From positions 29,252,403 through 29,316,402 of the forward strand of contig NC_087067.1 in the NCBI RefSeq assembly GCF_963678635.1: a stretch of 64,000 bases of DNA, read 5' to 3'. This document shows positions 1-11,699 of this stretch, one piece after another. A model generated the notes under the pieces. That model had not been told where the DNA came from. It saw only the letters and a program-made list of their open reading frames with translations, and made no database searches. The number at the start of each line of letters is the position of its first letter. Positions within the stretch are counted from its first letter, which is position 1. Position numbers and translations under genes: made by a program. The stretch is from Symsagittifera roscoffensis. Taxonomy: Eukaryota; Xenacoelomorpha; Acoela; Convolutidae.

Positions 1-97
1 CTCGATAGCGAGTTGTCAATTAAGATATTCATTGAGGCTGATGACACCAATGTAATAGTAAAGGAATCTTTGTCGCCTCCAAATTGCTAGACACTGT

Positions 98-930
98 TTA
101 GTTTGACCCTTCCTTTTCCAATAATCTGATTAGTTCGGGCTCATAAAATTTACCCTCTATTGGTTCTTTATCGGCGCCGATCAGATTATAAACCGGTGGG
201 TTACTTGTTGGTATGTCAAATGATTCAAAAAATTCATCAGTGAAGGATTGTTTATAAACTTTGTGAAAAGGGATGTCAATTTTTGCTATTCTCTTAAAAT
301 CGACAACGTAGAGCTTTGGTCGGCTAACTAGTTTCAATGATTGTTCCACTCTTAATGAAATTAGACTTTGAACATCATTTTTTGTCACTTTATTGATGGT
401 TAATTTCATGACGCGGTTTGTTCTCGAATTTATTGTGTTGACAAAATTTTGAAGCTTATCGATGTAAGAGTAGGTCCATTTGTCCTCCAAATACTTATAA
501 ATCAAACTCATCAGTGATGGAATGTTCCTCTCGGCGAACGCGGACTTTTTTCCACTCTCTGTTGTATATGTTTTGATGCCCTTTTTCTCATATAAAGTTT
601 TGAAAGACCCCTTGAACTCTGTGCCTTTATCTACCCAGACTTTTTATGGCTGTTTTGTTTTTATCATTTGTTTGAATGCTTCCGCGGTTGAGGTGGAATT
701 ATTTGATTTCATTGGTTGTGCACGTAAATAGCGGGACATGCAATCCACTGCAACCATAAGATATTTAATATTTTGTTGTAATCTGCAATTTTAACAACAT
801 ACGCTAGGTCATTTAACAATACTTCGTTTATGTCAAAAACTATCAATTTGAGCGTGGTATTTTGCGACGAACTGTTCGATATTTTGTAAATGTAGGCTCC
901 GTATCTAAAACTGTTTCAATTTACTTCGTG
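98..930 (-). pseudogene. Polinton/Maverick integrase, decayed
   Basis: This reads as a retroviral-type (rve) integrase of the kind carried by Polintons, which would insert the element into host DNA. On the minus strand the core shows the three acidic positions in context: AVDCMSRYLR (about 740), VDKGTEFKG (about 620) and SAFAERN (about 530). The C-terminal part, with IDIPFHKVYKQSFTDEFFE and a GKFYEPELIRLL tail, is open from 511 down to 98. The gene is broken: an in-frame TAA lies between the first and second acidic residues (near 648), and at least one frameshift lies near 760-850, where the reading continues in another frame as DLAYVVKIADYNK. It is the 3' end of a minus-strand element whose other genes follow at higher coordinates. 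The family call rests on motif recognition only. The window edge may cut the element. Confidence 0.8.
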
Positions 931-1055
931 ACAATTTTCATTCCTCTTTTGAATTCTATACACTGCCAAACAATGCTGGACCTTGACTTTTAAACTTAGT
1001 TTTCAATTTTTTTTCTTCAGCCGGTGTAATCTTGCCATTTTTGTTTTCGTCTTCT

Positions 1056-1830
1056 CTATCGTTGCAGAATCTGAATCGTTCCCGGGCGTTCTGTCGATTC
1101 AGAGTCTTCTTCTTCTGCTCCTTCTTCTCGTTTGGTTTTTTTGCGCTGCCCGTTCCCTTGCACTGTCTGCAACAGTCCTTCTGATTCTGCGTCTTTTAAT
1201 GCTTTTCCAGCTGGAACTTGTTGACGGTTTCTCGGGAGAAAGGAGGGCTGCAGATGTTGAAGGGTAATTTGTTGAACCTCTGCTTCTTTGGTTCTGTTGA
1301 GCTTGTTCTGTATTCGTTGACTGAACCGCAAATTTGGCATACTTGTTCATAACCAACTGTTCGGCAAGTTTGAGTGAACTCAAAATCAGTATAAAAGCAG
1401 GGTTGTAAAGTTTTTTATTTTTTTTTGCTGTACATCATACAAAAAAAATGATGCCTTAAGATCGGTTGGAACTTTATCAACGTAAAGTTCTTCTTTTCTT
1501 TGTTTATTATGACTCGCTCTGACTTTTTAATAATTTCCAGAACTTTTTTCACACGCTTAAGTTTGCTTTAGTCCATGAGTTGTAATTGTAACATATTACG
1601 TTCAGTGGATGAAGCGTCATTAAGCTCAGCACTTGTTTCCAGTTCATTTCCCTCATCATCAAGGAGAAGAAGAGCTTGTTCTCGTTGATTGGTTTCTGCT
1701 GTGGCATTGATAAACGGTTTGGGGGCTGGTATGACTGAAGGATTAGTTGTTGTTGCATTTGGGGGTCTTAAGCGATTCAAGTATGATAATTGCGGTTTTT
1801 TATGTTTGATGGAGCTGTCAAGCAAAACTT
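1056..1830 (-). pseudogene. Polinton protein of unknown function, decayed
   Basis: Between the integrase and ATPase remnants the minus strand carries overlapping open pieces in different frames. They seem to be one broken gene. From high to low coordinate I read an acidic/glutamine-rich stretch (ALLLLDDEGNELETSAEL), a basic helix-like stretch (LKRVKKVLEIIKKSERVII), a segment reading SLKLAEQLVMNKYAKF, and an arginine-rich tail. At least one stop and two frame changes separate them. I do not recognise a catalytic motif. Position inside the Polinton and the charged, low-complexity ends are all that support a Polinton origin. The short ORFs taken alone could be chance. Confidence 0.4.
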
Positions 1831-2029
1831 GCCTTGCATGGGGTTGTTCTCTATTTTAAACATGCTTCGGAATCAGAACAAATTCTTGTGCTGTCATTTT
1901 TATGCTGTCAAATACTTGAAGCAAAAATAAAATATATGTCTGATTAAATAAAGTTTTTGTTTAATCAAAATAACAGCTGGTTTTTTTCAAGACTCGGTTT
2001 TGGATTGATTAGAATCTTCAATATTCCTG

Positions 2030-2904
2030 CTAAATTATTAAGATTTGGAATACTACAATTACATAACCGTTGACTACATTGAGCAAGCATTCGCAAACGA
2101 CTGATATGACTTGAGTATTTGATGATTTTCTAATAAAGCTCCGTAGTTGGCTTGGATTCAGTTGTACCATGAGCTGCAAATTGATAATTTGATCGCGTTC
2201 ATTTGTGATGGGTCTCACCTCTGCCTTAGGTAAGAGAAAATAGAAAACTGAAGGGCCAGGAGGTTTTATGTTTGAACAGTATCTAAGACAATCTGATGTT
2301 CAGGGATCTAAATGTATAAGTAGATGTCCGAAGGTGTCCTTTGTAGCCAGTTCATACGAATTTCGTAAGAAATTGGTTACATTAAGTTGCCTGCCTAGTT
2401 GATCAAGTTGCTGAATATCACGGGGTGATTTGAATAAAATGATGTGAGATGTGTTCAAATCATTAGTTCGTGACCATCGGCTTGGAGGAATAAGCCATGT
2501 TTAACATAGATAACATCCAAGCCCTTGTGTCTTCCTGCCGTTGCCAGTTTAACGAGTTCTTTATCATTGTAAATTTTTTCGCATGAGTTCTCAAGCACTA
2601 ACGGAATGTTTTCAATGTTTCTCAAACGATCAAATCCATCAAACTTTACGAATTCTAATTGAATACTGGGAGCGTTAATATTTACTTGAACTATAGGTTG
2701 AATATTTTTGTAAAAGAATAAAACTCTTCCATATTTGGGGTAAAAAAACTCACATTCAATAACTTGAAAAAATAATTCTGTTTTTCCGGATCCTGAAGGT
2801 CTTACAACTGCCATAAACAGTCTTGTCGATGTATCAAAAACTTTATTCATATCCTTGTGTTTGGTTGTACCTAACCAACTAAACCAGACAAAATAGAAAA
2901 CCAA
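2030..2904 (-). pseudogene. Polinton genome-packaging ATPase (FtsK/HerA type), decayed
   Basis: The minus strand encodes a P-loop ATPase of the type Polintons and related DNA viruses use to package DNA. The Walker A reads RPSGSGKTEL (about 2795). The family's TAGRHKGLDVIYVKHGLF block follows (about 2520). The reading then changes frame near 2495 and continues as NTSHIILFKSPRDIQQLDQL and FGHLLIHLDP. A TGA at 2300-2302 then interrupts it before TSDCLRYCSNI. The usual Walker B acidic pair is altered (LVLENSCE). Below 2220 the reading continues as a helical segment (SVVCECLLNVVNG) that may belong to a separate small protein. Together with the integrase this makes a Polinton assignment firm. Two or more lesions make it a pseudogene. 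Confidence 0.75.
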
Positions 2905-3342
2905 ACTGAAGTTTCTTCACAGCTTAGTCGCGTCAAAGAAAGTTTATAGATACTAAAGCTTAGTAAAATTCAACTTAAAATCATTTGAGACATAAAAACT
3001 ACTTCTGATCTGGAAAAAGTGGCATCAAAACAAAATTTCCAAGATTTTTGTTCGGTTTTATTCCAAACATAAACCAAATCAGAATTTATAGTTGCATCAG
3101 GCTCATCATCTGCTACTTCAGACATTCAGGTTTTCATTTTAAATTTATCTCTCTCTCTCTATCTCTCTCTGCGACTATCTACCTATATCAACCGTTTCTT
3201 ATTGAAGAAGAAAAATGTGTGGTTATAAAATTTACTGAACAGTAAAAAACCTCGTATCGAGTATAACCAGTATAAACATTATTAGTATCGTTTTCATTGT
3301 CATACATTTCCACTACATAAATGGCTAGGACATATTTAGTTT

Positions 3343-3631
3343 TCACATGATATAGGATTTTCTCACTGCGTTTTTTTTTAATTTCTGAGTTTCTTCAGGT
3401 AAGTCACTGCTGCTGAGATCCAATTGAACTCCAGGCTGACGTTTGGGTACTAAGACAAGCTTGGCAGATAAACTCCTCATTTGCTGGCTAACATTTTGAA
3501 TAAACTTGAATCGTTGAAAGTATATGAAATTGTCAATCACCGGGAAAAACGTTCTCAAAGTAGTTAATTCTTCCTCTGATAAAGTAATTTGTTCTTTTCG
3601 CTGCACCACTTGACCAGCGGCAATGAATTTG
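3343..3631 (-). CDS. Unrecognised open segment, perhaps a Polinton gene or host exon
   Basis: An open frame on the minus strand reads through about 95 codons with ordinary amino-acid composition (for example ITLSEEELTTLRTFFPVIDN and LPEETQKLKKNAV), ending in a stop at 3343. It lies just upstream, in minus-strand order, of the Polinton ATPase remnant and just downstream of an assembly gap, so its beginning may be lost in the gap. I recognise no domain. It could be a Polinton structural gene or the last exon of a host gene. Confidence 0.35.
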
Positions 3632-3674
3632 TTCTACTCTTGTTAATGATATTTTGATGTCACTCTCTGGATTC

Positions 3675-3874
3675 NNNNNNNNNNNNNNNNNNNNNNNNNN
3701 NNNNNNNNNNNNNNNNNNNNNNNNNNNNNNNNNNNNNNNNNNNNNNNNNNNNNNNNNNNNNNNNNNNNNNNNNNNNNNNNNNNNNNNNNNNNNNNNNNNN
3801 NNNNNNNNNNNNNNNNNNNNNNNNNNNNNNNNNNNNNNNNNNNNNNNNNNNNNNNNNNNNNNNNNNNNNNNNNN
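3675..3874. other. Assembly gap (200 N)
   Basis: Exactly 200 Ns. Any frame read across it is an artefact. The distance between the flanks is unknown if this is a fixed-length scaffold gap. Confidence 0.99.
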
Positions 3875-6829
3875 CTTCCATTTTGAAATCATAATGCATA
3901 AGTTGAATTACAGGTTGAAGCTGCAAAATGTAAAAAAAATTTTCGAAGAAGTAACTTAAGATAAGAAAAATTTCGGATCAAAACAAGTTAGGCAACAATT
4001 TGATTTTGTAAAGCATCGGAAAAAAATTGAGCAAATTTCTGGATTCGCATTTAACTTTGAATTCTGGTTAGTGGGATAGATTTCCACTTAAAAAGTGGTT
4101 GTGTTTTTATCCGGGTTGAGGTGCTGTTTTTATCTTTTGAGTTTCCTAATTGAGCACGCAGTTAGCGCTGGATCGAAAATTGTTATTTGAGACAGCGGAC
4201 TGGGTCCAGCACAAACACAAAAATTGTTTAAACACCGATTTAAGTAAAAGCTTGCTTTTTTCCATAAACATCTTTGAATTTTTTTTTAAAATTCAATTCA
4301 ACACAGACTATTTTTAATGATGTTCTTACCTGAAGTAAAACATGTGAAAGTGAAAAAATTAATTGTTTTTCACAACAATGCCATATGTAAAATTTCCAAA
4401 ACACTGTATGTTGTAATTTTACGAGGGGAATAGGAAACTGGAAAAGAGCCCAAAAACTGAGTACATAGATCCGATCATAGAAAAAGAATAATATCGATTG
4501 ATTTGATACCCTTTAGCACCTTGCAAAACTTCCTAAGTTATCAAAGCAAGATGTTATATCAAAGTGGTTTCAGAAACTTTTTGTCATTATCAATTTGAAT
4601 TGAAAAATTAAAATCGAATATCAGAGACAAAAAAATCTTTAATTGATGTATAGATTATTCAAACTGTAGGCAAAATTTGTATGCAATTACAAGCTTAGTT
4701 TGTCTTACTTTTATGAGCATCGAAAAGATCTAGCTTATGAGTATTTTTTTGATATAAAAAAAACTCTAAATCCTAAAAATTCAAATACAAAAACAACGAG
4801 ATAATTTAGCAAGACTGCTAGCTTCGGAGCAAAACTTTCCTTGTTACGAATGTCTTTTTACTGTTCTCGAATAGATTGTACTAAAAAAAACTGATCCCTT
4901 AGGCTTTTAAAACTAATAACTTGCAATACTATTTACTTGAAAAATGCCCTTATCAATTAGAACTGTTAAAAATTGAACTGCATAGGAAACTAATGTTTTC
5001 CATTAGATTATTCTCTTTTAAACTGAAATATTCTCGAGTGCTGGTTAACTAGATTTGCTTATTTAATTTTTTTTTCGATTTCATCATAAAACTTTATTCC
5101 TAGAAAAAGGGTTATGACGCTAATAAATGTTTTTTGATTAAAAATTACCTAAGAACACTTCTAAAAAAGCACATTCACAATTTCAGTTTTAAAACTTACC
5201 AAAATAAATCAAGCTAGAATGTCGAAATATACCTGAATGTAGTCCAGATGGTCGAAACAAATCTGACTTGAGTCAAACAAAGACAAGTGCTTTAATATTC
5301 AGTCAGCAAAATCGAAACTTCGTAACATACTCAGTTTTGTGTCCAGGCGGTCGTCGAAACATAGAGTTAAAGCATAAGCTCAAACCATTGAAACATAGAT
5401 TGAGCGCCTCGACCCGAGAACCGAAACATATCAGTAAGTTTTATTTGTTAACTAAAAACTTTGACTTTGGCTTTAGGTTGAGTCGCATAGAATTTTTTTA
5501 TTACAATTCAAGTTCAATTTGAGATGATACTGAGTGCAAAATAACTCGCCTAGCTTAAATATTTTTTTTTCGCTTTCATATATTCAAAAATGAGAAGGAA
5601 CTTTCAAGGAACAAAAACAACTTTCCAGGTGCTAGCTTCAAAATCATTCAAGAAATTTCTTTATCAAAAATGGGCTCCGTCAATTTTCTTTAGATTTCGT
5701 TTTCCGGAGCTACTTTAAATTTTGTTGAACGAAACCAAAGTTCTAATGCATCATTATGTGTTCCAATCTCTTGATCCAAACTAAAAGTCTTACTTAAGGT
5801 AGCTTTCGTTCCTACTGCTGGTAAACCTAGTGGGCGAGCGGAAGATACACCCAAGCCAACTTTGGCTGCCGGTAGATCTGCTTGCTAAAATGGGCTATCC
5901 TTCATTTTTACATTTTTTACCTGACTTATTTGAAATTTGATTGTTGACTTACTTGAAATCTTTTTGCAAAAAAAACAAGAACCCTTGGCGTAAATATTTA
6001 ATGAATTTTGCAGAAAAAAAACTTCAACGTTCCAAAAAATATAAAATCTGCAGCTTAACTTTTCTGAGCTTCTAACGAAAAAGTGAATAGTATAAATGCA
6101 ATTCACAATTTTTGGTGCATAAAATAACTGTTTTTAGGGCTTTTGAGATCAATGTTACAGAACCTTGCTCACATCTCATTCAGTTAAGAGCGGTAGTAAT
6201 TGGGTCATTTAGTTTTGTTTCCTGTTTTGACTTTTGACAAAAATTACTCTTCGAAAAAAAATAACCGACAGTAACGAAATTGCGTTTCTTTCTCCAAAAG
6301 TTAGGCAAAAAGCATAAACTTAGGATTATATAGGTTTTTTGGAGAAATCTTAAAAATAATTGTTGTTTTGACTTTCAAAGAAACTGACGAAAGTTTTGTG
6401 CTCGGTTTGTTTTTTTTTCTGGATCAATTTCGACGCTATAATGAGCATTTTTTGACTTGTGTTGTGTTGTCTGAAATTATTAAGATGATTGCCATTTATC
6501 TAGAAATATAATACATTTTATGGTAATCATTTGTTGTAGTTTTGCGGGGTATCAAAAAAAGACTAAAGTGGCCAATTTGGGTTGATTAGCGTGTCATATT
6601 TTCCGTTCTTATACCAAGTAAACTACTAATAAAACTCGGTTCAAAAACAGTCTCGCAATAACTTGGGGCAGGCTTATTCATTAAAGTTTTTGTTTATTAG
6701 ATGCGAAACATGTCATTTTGTAAAATAAGTCGGGGAAAAGTTTTCAAGACAAACAAGATCTCTTTTTTTCTGAGAATTCAGTTGATGTTTTTGATCATAT
6801 GTTTTTTCTAGGCTCCTTCTTCCATCAAA
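3875..6829. other. AT-rich noncoding DNA
   Basis: No convincing gene on either strand. A block at about 5215-5430 repeats a short motif of the form GTCGAAACATA, related to the block at 44.4-45.2 kb. The rest is poly-A/T rich with frequent stops in all frames. Confidence 0.6.
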
Positions 6830-7372
6830 AATTATTTTCAGACACCAAAAGTGTTTTCAGACAACGACGGTCAAAGGTTTTGCCGTGATACTAGCAGTCC
6901 TGTTTCATAGGTTCTCATTTATCGTATACTTTGTAGTAATTTAGCTCACAAACTTATGACAGTCTTCACAGTGTTTCAACATCGACTCATCAGCAAATTT
7001 TTTGAAGGAAATTTTCATACAATCTGAAAAATATTGCTATCTGGAGCTCAAATGAAGAAAAATATTCACCTTTGACTGTTTTTTGTGAATCAGTTAGTGT
7101 TTGAAAATTGCTAATTTGGCCACTTTGGCTTAATAATTTCAACAGATTGCCATATTATAACAGGCGTAAGCGGCGGATTAATGCGCTCCAAATTGAAAAT
7201 TGAAGCGGGTCAATTAATCTTATTATTAGATTAAAAGACGCTAAAATCATTCTTATGTAACTGTATTTTCAAATAATTTTTTCGTAAATTTTTCAACCAA
7301 ATTTTTTATTGGGCTTAACTTTCAGTCGGAAGATTCAGGGCTTCGTCCTGGATTAGAAGCAGTCTTGTATAG
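6830..7372 (+). repeat. Diverged copy of the ~530 bp hairpin-ended element
   Basis: The 3' end is well preserved: a CAGTCGGAAG block followed by CAGGGCTTCGTCCTG and GAAGCAGTCTTG, ending near 7372. The internal landmark GGCGTAAGCGGCGGATTAAT lies near 7170. The 5' half has drifted too far to place its start exactly. Confidence 0.55.
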
Positions 7373-7611
7373 TTCAAGATATGCTCACCAACTCCAGCAA
7401 ATTTGGATTAGACGTATGAACTATTTGGTTTATACAAAACCATGAACATGAAATTGACGTATCGGATTTTAAAAAATTATTTTACTTAAAGTTTAAATTT
7501 TTTTATTTTGTTTCGAAAACTTTATTGTCGTTTTTGCAAACGAAAAACAATTCAAAAGCGTTGTATTTCTGTATATGTCTTGATATGAACTTTTTTTTTG
7601 TTTTTGTTCAG

Positions 7612-7718
7612 GGAGATTCAATTGACAGCAAATCTGACATCGAAAGAGAGCAATTGCGACGGGTAAAACGAACTTCTTCGGAAGTCATTCCAACGTACTG
7701 TGCTAAATGCGACCAAAG
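7612..7718 (+). CDS. Candidate internal exon with a dibasic processing site
   Basis: A T-rich tract ending in ttgttcag precedes an open 107-base segment that ends at AAAG/gtgctc. The 35 codons read GDSIDSKSDIEREQLRRVKR and then TSSEVIPTYCAKCDQR. RRVKR fits a furin-type R-x-K-R cleavage site and is followed by a CxxC pair, which would suit a secreted proprotein. The acceptor is good and the donor is weak. I found no partner exon nearby, so this is a lead rather than a gene call. Confidence 0.3.
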
Positions 7719-8242
7719 GTGCTCTTTATGCATTTAAAAATAGAACAATTTTTCACAACTTTGGCTTTTTGCAGATTTTATTTTGAGTTTTACAGCTTTT
7801 TTTTAGATGATTTGAAACCTTTAAACAACATTTAAATAGCTCAATGGAGTCAAAAGAGTTTTCAGAATATTTCAGAGTTTTATAAAGTAGCGTCATAACT
7901 ACATCTTTGAAACTTAAATGCCAACCCAATTCTCCTTTTAGCTAGCTGCTTACGACAACACCATTTTGTGGGAATTCATTTTGTTAACTTTTTTGGAGGA
8001 CATCTGGCTTTAAAAACGTTAATTAATTCAAGATGATCCCGCGCTGTAGTACCATGATTAATTTTCGAAATTAATGGCTTTTTATTTTTTAAAATTATCT
8101 ACAAGGAAATTTTAGAAATTCTCTTTATAGTTTTGAAAAAAAATCTAATCGATTAAAAATCTATTATAAACTTAGTTTTTATCAAATCAATAAAAAACAA
8201 TTTGTAATATATTCTGCAAGCTTACAAACCATTCTCTCCGCA

Positions 8243-8513
8243 GGTTTACACCCCTCCTCCCTCGCTTACACCTTTTCTTTTACACCCCTCCTCCCTCGCC
8301 TACACCTTTTCTTTTACACGCCTCCTCCCTCGCCTACACCTTTTCTTTTACACCCCTCCTCCCTCGCCTACACCTTTTCGTTTACACCCCTCCTCCCTCG
8401 CCTACACCTTTTCTTTTACACCCCTCCTCCCTCGCCTACACCTTTTCTTTTACACCCCTCCTCCCTCGCCTACACCTTTTCTTTTACACCCCTCCTCCCT
8501 CGCTTACACCTTT
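8243..8513. repeat. 34-bp minisatellite, array 1
   Basis: About eight units of a pyrimidine-rich 34-bp repeat (ACACCTTTTCTTTTACACCC then CTCCTCCCTCGCCT). The strand bias is extreme: almost no G on the plus strand. Confidence 0.95.
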
Positions 8514-8725
8514 CCATTTCCCCCCTTCCCCCTTCAGGTTTATCGCCCTTCCACATGGAGGCGGTAAACTTGATGGACAGTAAACATGGGGTAGAAAAAA
8601 CTGGGAGAAGGACTAAACGGGCATTGTAAAATTCAGAAGATTTGTATTTCGCTTAGGCCGTGAGGCCTGCAGAAGTTCTTGCAAGTTTTGCAACAAAAAC
8701 AGAGAGATTATAATCCAATATAATT

Positions 8726-9257
8726 GTTCCGACTTTCGATACGAAAGTGACGGAATATTTGTCCTCGGGGTGGGTTTTTTTTTCTTCAGACAAATTTCGA
8801 CTTTTTAACTAGCCATTTTTCACGGAATTTTTCTATATCATTCGAAAGGTGTTGTTGTCCTGAGCTCGAATTTGAAAAGATATTTCACCTGTGATCATTT
8901 TTCGTAAAGTTACGGGGGTTTAAAGATTGCCATTTTGGTCAATTTGGGACACTTAACGCGCGATATATTTCGAGCTATTAACGCGTAAGCGGAGAGTTAA
9001 TCCGTCTTAGAAATCATTCCAAATTGGTTAAAAGAAGCTTATTTGCCATTATTTATTTGTTACAAGGAGGGAAATTTATCCTTCTGTACTTCATATGGGG
9101 TGTGGGGGGATAATTTTTATGAAAAAATTTCAAATTTTAGAAGAGAAAAAATTCCATTTAGTTTTATTTCATTAAATTTTTTAATGTTATTACTGCTCCA
9201 TAAACTTTAAATGGCAGTCGGAACATTCAGAACTTCGCCCTGATACGATCAGTCTTG
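8726..9257 (+). mobile_element. ~530 bp nonautonomous element, copy A
   Basis: The element starts GTTCCGACTTTCGATACG, in which ACTTTCGATACGAAAGT is a perfect 7-bp stem with a 3-base loop. It carries the internal block TTAACGCGTAAGCGGAGAG. It ends with AGTCGGAAC about 34 bases inside the terminus, a (here eroded) GGGCTTCGCCC hairpin and CAGTCTTG. It has no coding capacity. The hairpins, the inset inverted repeat and the tandem habit recall Helentron-associated (HINE) elements. A MITE is the alternative. Confidence 0.8.
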
Positions 9258-9298
9258 TTAATTATATGTAATTCTGTAAATGGATATTGATCCATAAC

Positions 9299-9880
9299 CT
9301 TTTCTTTTACATCCCTCCTCCCTCGCCTACACCTTTTCTTTTACACCACTCCTCCCTCGCCTACACCTTTCTTTTACACCCCTCCTCCCTCGCCTACATC
9401 TTTTCTTTTACATCCCTCCTCCCTCGCCTACACCTTTTCTTTTACACCCCTCCTCCCTCGCCTACACCTTTTATTTTACACCCCTCCTCCCTCGACTACA
9501 TCTTTTCTTTTACACCCTTCCTGCTTCGCTTACACCTTTTCGCTTACACCCCTCCTCCCTCGCCTACACCTTTTCTTTTACACCCCCCCTCCCTCGCCTA
9601 CATCTTTTCTTTTACACCCCTCCTCCCTCGCCTACACCTTTTCTTTTACATCCCTCCTCCCTCGCCTACACCTTTTCTTTTACACCCCTCCTCCCTCGCC
9701 TACACTTTTTCTTTTACACCCCTCCTCCCTCGCCTACACCTTTTCTTTTACACCCCTCCTCCTTCGCTTACACCTTTTCGCTTACACCCCTCCTCCCTCG
9801 CCTACACCTTTTCTTTTACACCCCTCCTCCCTCGCCTACACCTTTTCTTTTACACCCCTCCTCCCTCGCTTACACCTCTC
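9299..9880. repeat. 34-bp minisatellite, array 2
   Basis: About seventeen units of the same 34-bp repeat as array 1, with a few point variants. A 220-codon open frame across it arises only because the repeat lacks stop codons. The unit length is not a multiple of three, so the frame cycles. Confidence 0.95.
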
Positions 9881-10091
9881 CATTTCCCCCCTTCCCCCTT
9901 CAAGTTTATCGCCCTTCCACATGGAGGCGGTAATCTTGATGGACAGTAAACATGGGGTAGAAAAAACTGGGAGAAGGACTAAACGGGCATTGTAAAATTC
10001 AGAAGATTTGTATTTCGCTTAGGCCGTGAGGCCTGCAGAAGTTCTTGCAAGTTTTGCAACAAAAACAGAGAGATTATAATCCAATATAATT

Positions 10092-10621
10092 GTTCCGACT
10101 TTCGATACGAAAGTGACGGAATATTTGTCCTCGGGTGGGTTTTTTTTTCTTCAGACAAATTTCGACTTTTTAACTAGCCATTTTTGACGGAATTTTTTTA
10201 TATCATTCGAAAGGTGTTGTTGTCCTGAACTCAAATTTGAAACGATATTTCACCTGTGATCATTTTTCGTAAAGTTACGGGGGTTTAAAGATTGCCATTT
10301 TGGTCAATTTGGGACAATTAACGCGCGATATATTTCGAGCTATTAACGCGTAAGCGGAGAGTTAATCCGTCGTAGAAATCGTTCCAAATTGGTTAAAGGA
10401 AGCTTATTTGCCATAATTCATTTGTTACAAGGAGGGAAATTTATGCTTTTGTACTTTATATGGGGTGTGGGGGGATAATTTTTATGAAAAAATTTCAAAT
10501 TTTAGAAAAAAAAAATTCCATTTAGTTTTAATTCATTTAATTTTTTAATGTTATTACTGCTCCATAAACTTTAAATGGCAGTCGGAACATTCAGAACTTC
10601 GCCCTGATACGATCAGTCTTG
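10092..10621 (+). mobile_element. ~530 bp nonautonomous element, copy B
   Basis: Almost identical to copy A because both lie in the duplicated unit. The same changes from the family form appear (TTCAGAACTTCGCCC in place of the perfect 3' hairpin), so the duplication came after the insertion. Confidence 0.85.
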
Positions 10622-10662
10622 TTAATTATATGTAATTCTGTAAATGGATATTGATCCATAAC

Positions 10663-11167
10663 GATCAATTTTTTAGAGTGTCTTTTTACGAAAGTAACCG
10701 ATTATATTGACAAAATATTCGATTTCATGGTCTAAATTTGCAACAGTAATGGATTATAATGACAAAAATTTAGGCAACATTTTTCCATAACAATCAATTC
10801 TTATCCATAAAATTCTGATCAGAGATCGGCTCAGTATCAAACAGGAGAGTATCAAAACTTGAGAAGACCGGTTCTTTCGGTGGTTTCGATTTTTAAAAAA
10901 GATCTGCCTCTTATTTTCTCGACTGGGAAACGTTTTTCATCTCGCAGAAATGAACACAAACATCATATGATCTTTTTCGTTTTCCCCTCACCTCGTATAG
11001 GCGTCAATTTTATGAGTTAACGTGTGGTTTTACGAGGTTAACTCTGTAACCGATTATGTTTGTCTGAGTTTATTCAGTCAGCATGTTAATTTTTCATGAA
11101 ACACGGATACTTCGAACAATATATTTACTTGTAAAAATTTTCAGGCAGGGGGAAAGGAAAAGTAATT
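10663..11167. other. Noncoding spacer
   Basis: No gene seen. The first 150 bases carry ATTATAATGG-like words shared with the TIR elements at 19.8 and 24.7 kb. The rest shows no structure I can name. Confidence 0.5.
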
Positions 11168-11697
11168 GTTCCAACTTTCGATACGAAAGTAACGGAATAT
11201 TTGTGCTCGGGGTGGGTTTTTTTCTTCAGACAAATTTCGACTTTTTAACTAGCTATTTTTGACGGATTTTGTTATATCATTCGAAAGGTATTGTTGTCAT
11301 GAGCTCAAATTTGAAAAGATATTTTACCTGTGATCATTTTTCGTAAAGTTATGGGGGTTTAAAGGTTGCCATTTTGGCCAATTTGGGACAATTAACGCGC
11401 GATATATTTCGCGATATTAACGCGTAAGCGGAGAGTTAATCCGTCTTAGAAATAGTTCCAAATTGATTGAAAGAAGCTTGTTTGCCATAATTGATTTGTT
11501 ACAAGGAGCGAAATCTATCCTTTTGTACTTTATATGGCGTGTGGGGGGATGATTTTCATAAAAAATTTCAAATTTTAGAAAAAAAAATTTTTCAATATAT
11601 TTTTTCTTACATTTAATTTTCTAACGTGATTACTGCGCCATAAACCTTAAAAGGCAGTCGGAACCTTTAGGGCTTCGCCCTGATACGAGCAGTCTTG
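11168..11697 (+). mobile_element. ~530 bp nonautonomous element, copy C (first of tandem trio)
   Basis: Full-length copy with both terminal landmarks. It ends GGGCTTCGCCCTGATACGAG then CAGTCTTG, and two bases later copy D begins. The direct head-to-tail junction (CAGTCTTGTTGTTCCGAC) shows that the termini are as drawn. Confidence 0.9.
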
Positions 11698-11699
11698 TT

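Larger units (their letters stand above)
8243..10662. repeat. Tandem duplication of minisatellite plus hairpin-ended element
   Basis: Two head-to-tail units, 8243-9298 and 9299-10662. Each consists of a 34-bp minisatellite, about 210 bp of single-copy sequence (starting near TTTATCGCCCTTCCACATGG), one ~530 bp hairpin-ended element and a tail ending GATATTGATCCATAAC. Outside the minisatellite the units are nearly identical. The length difference is close to nine minisatellite repeats. Confidence 0.85.

Noticed and set aside
3533-3959. Open frames spanning the run of N
   Set aside because: The apparent length comes from unknown bases being read as residues.
8240-8520. CRISPR-like array
   Set aside because: The repeats are contiguous with no unique spacers, and this is an animal genome.
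9287-9949. A 220-codon proline/leucine/serine-rich open frame
   Set aside because: It is the 34-bp minisatellite read in cycling frames; the repeat simply lacks stops. No start context and no conserved domain.
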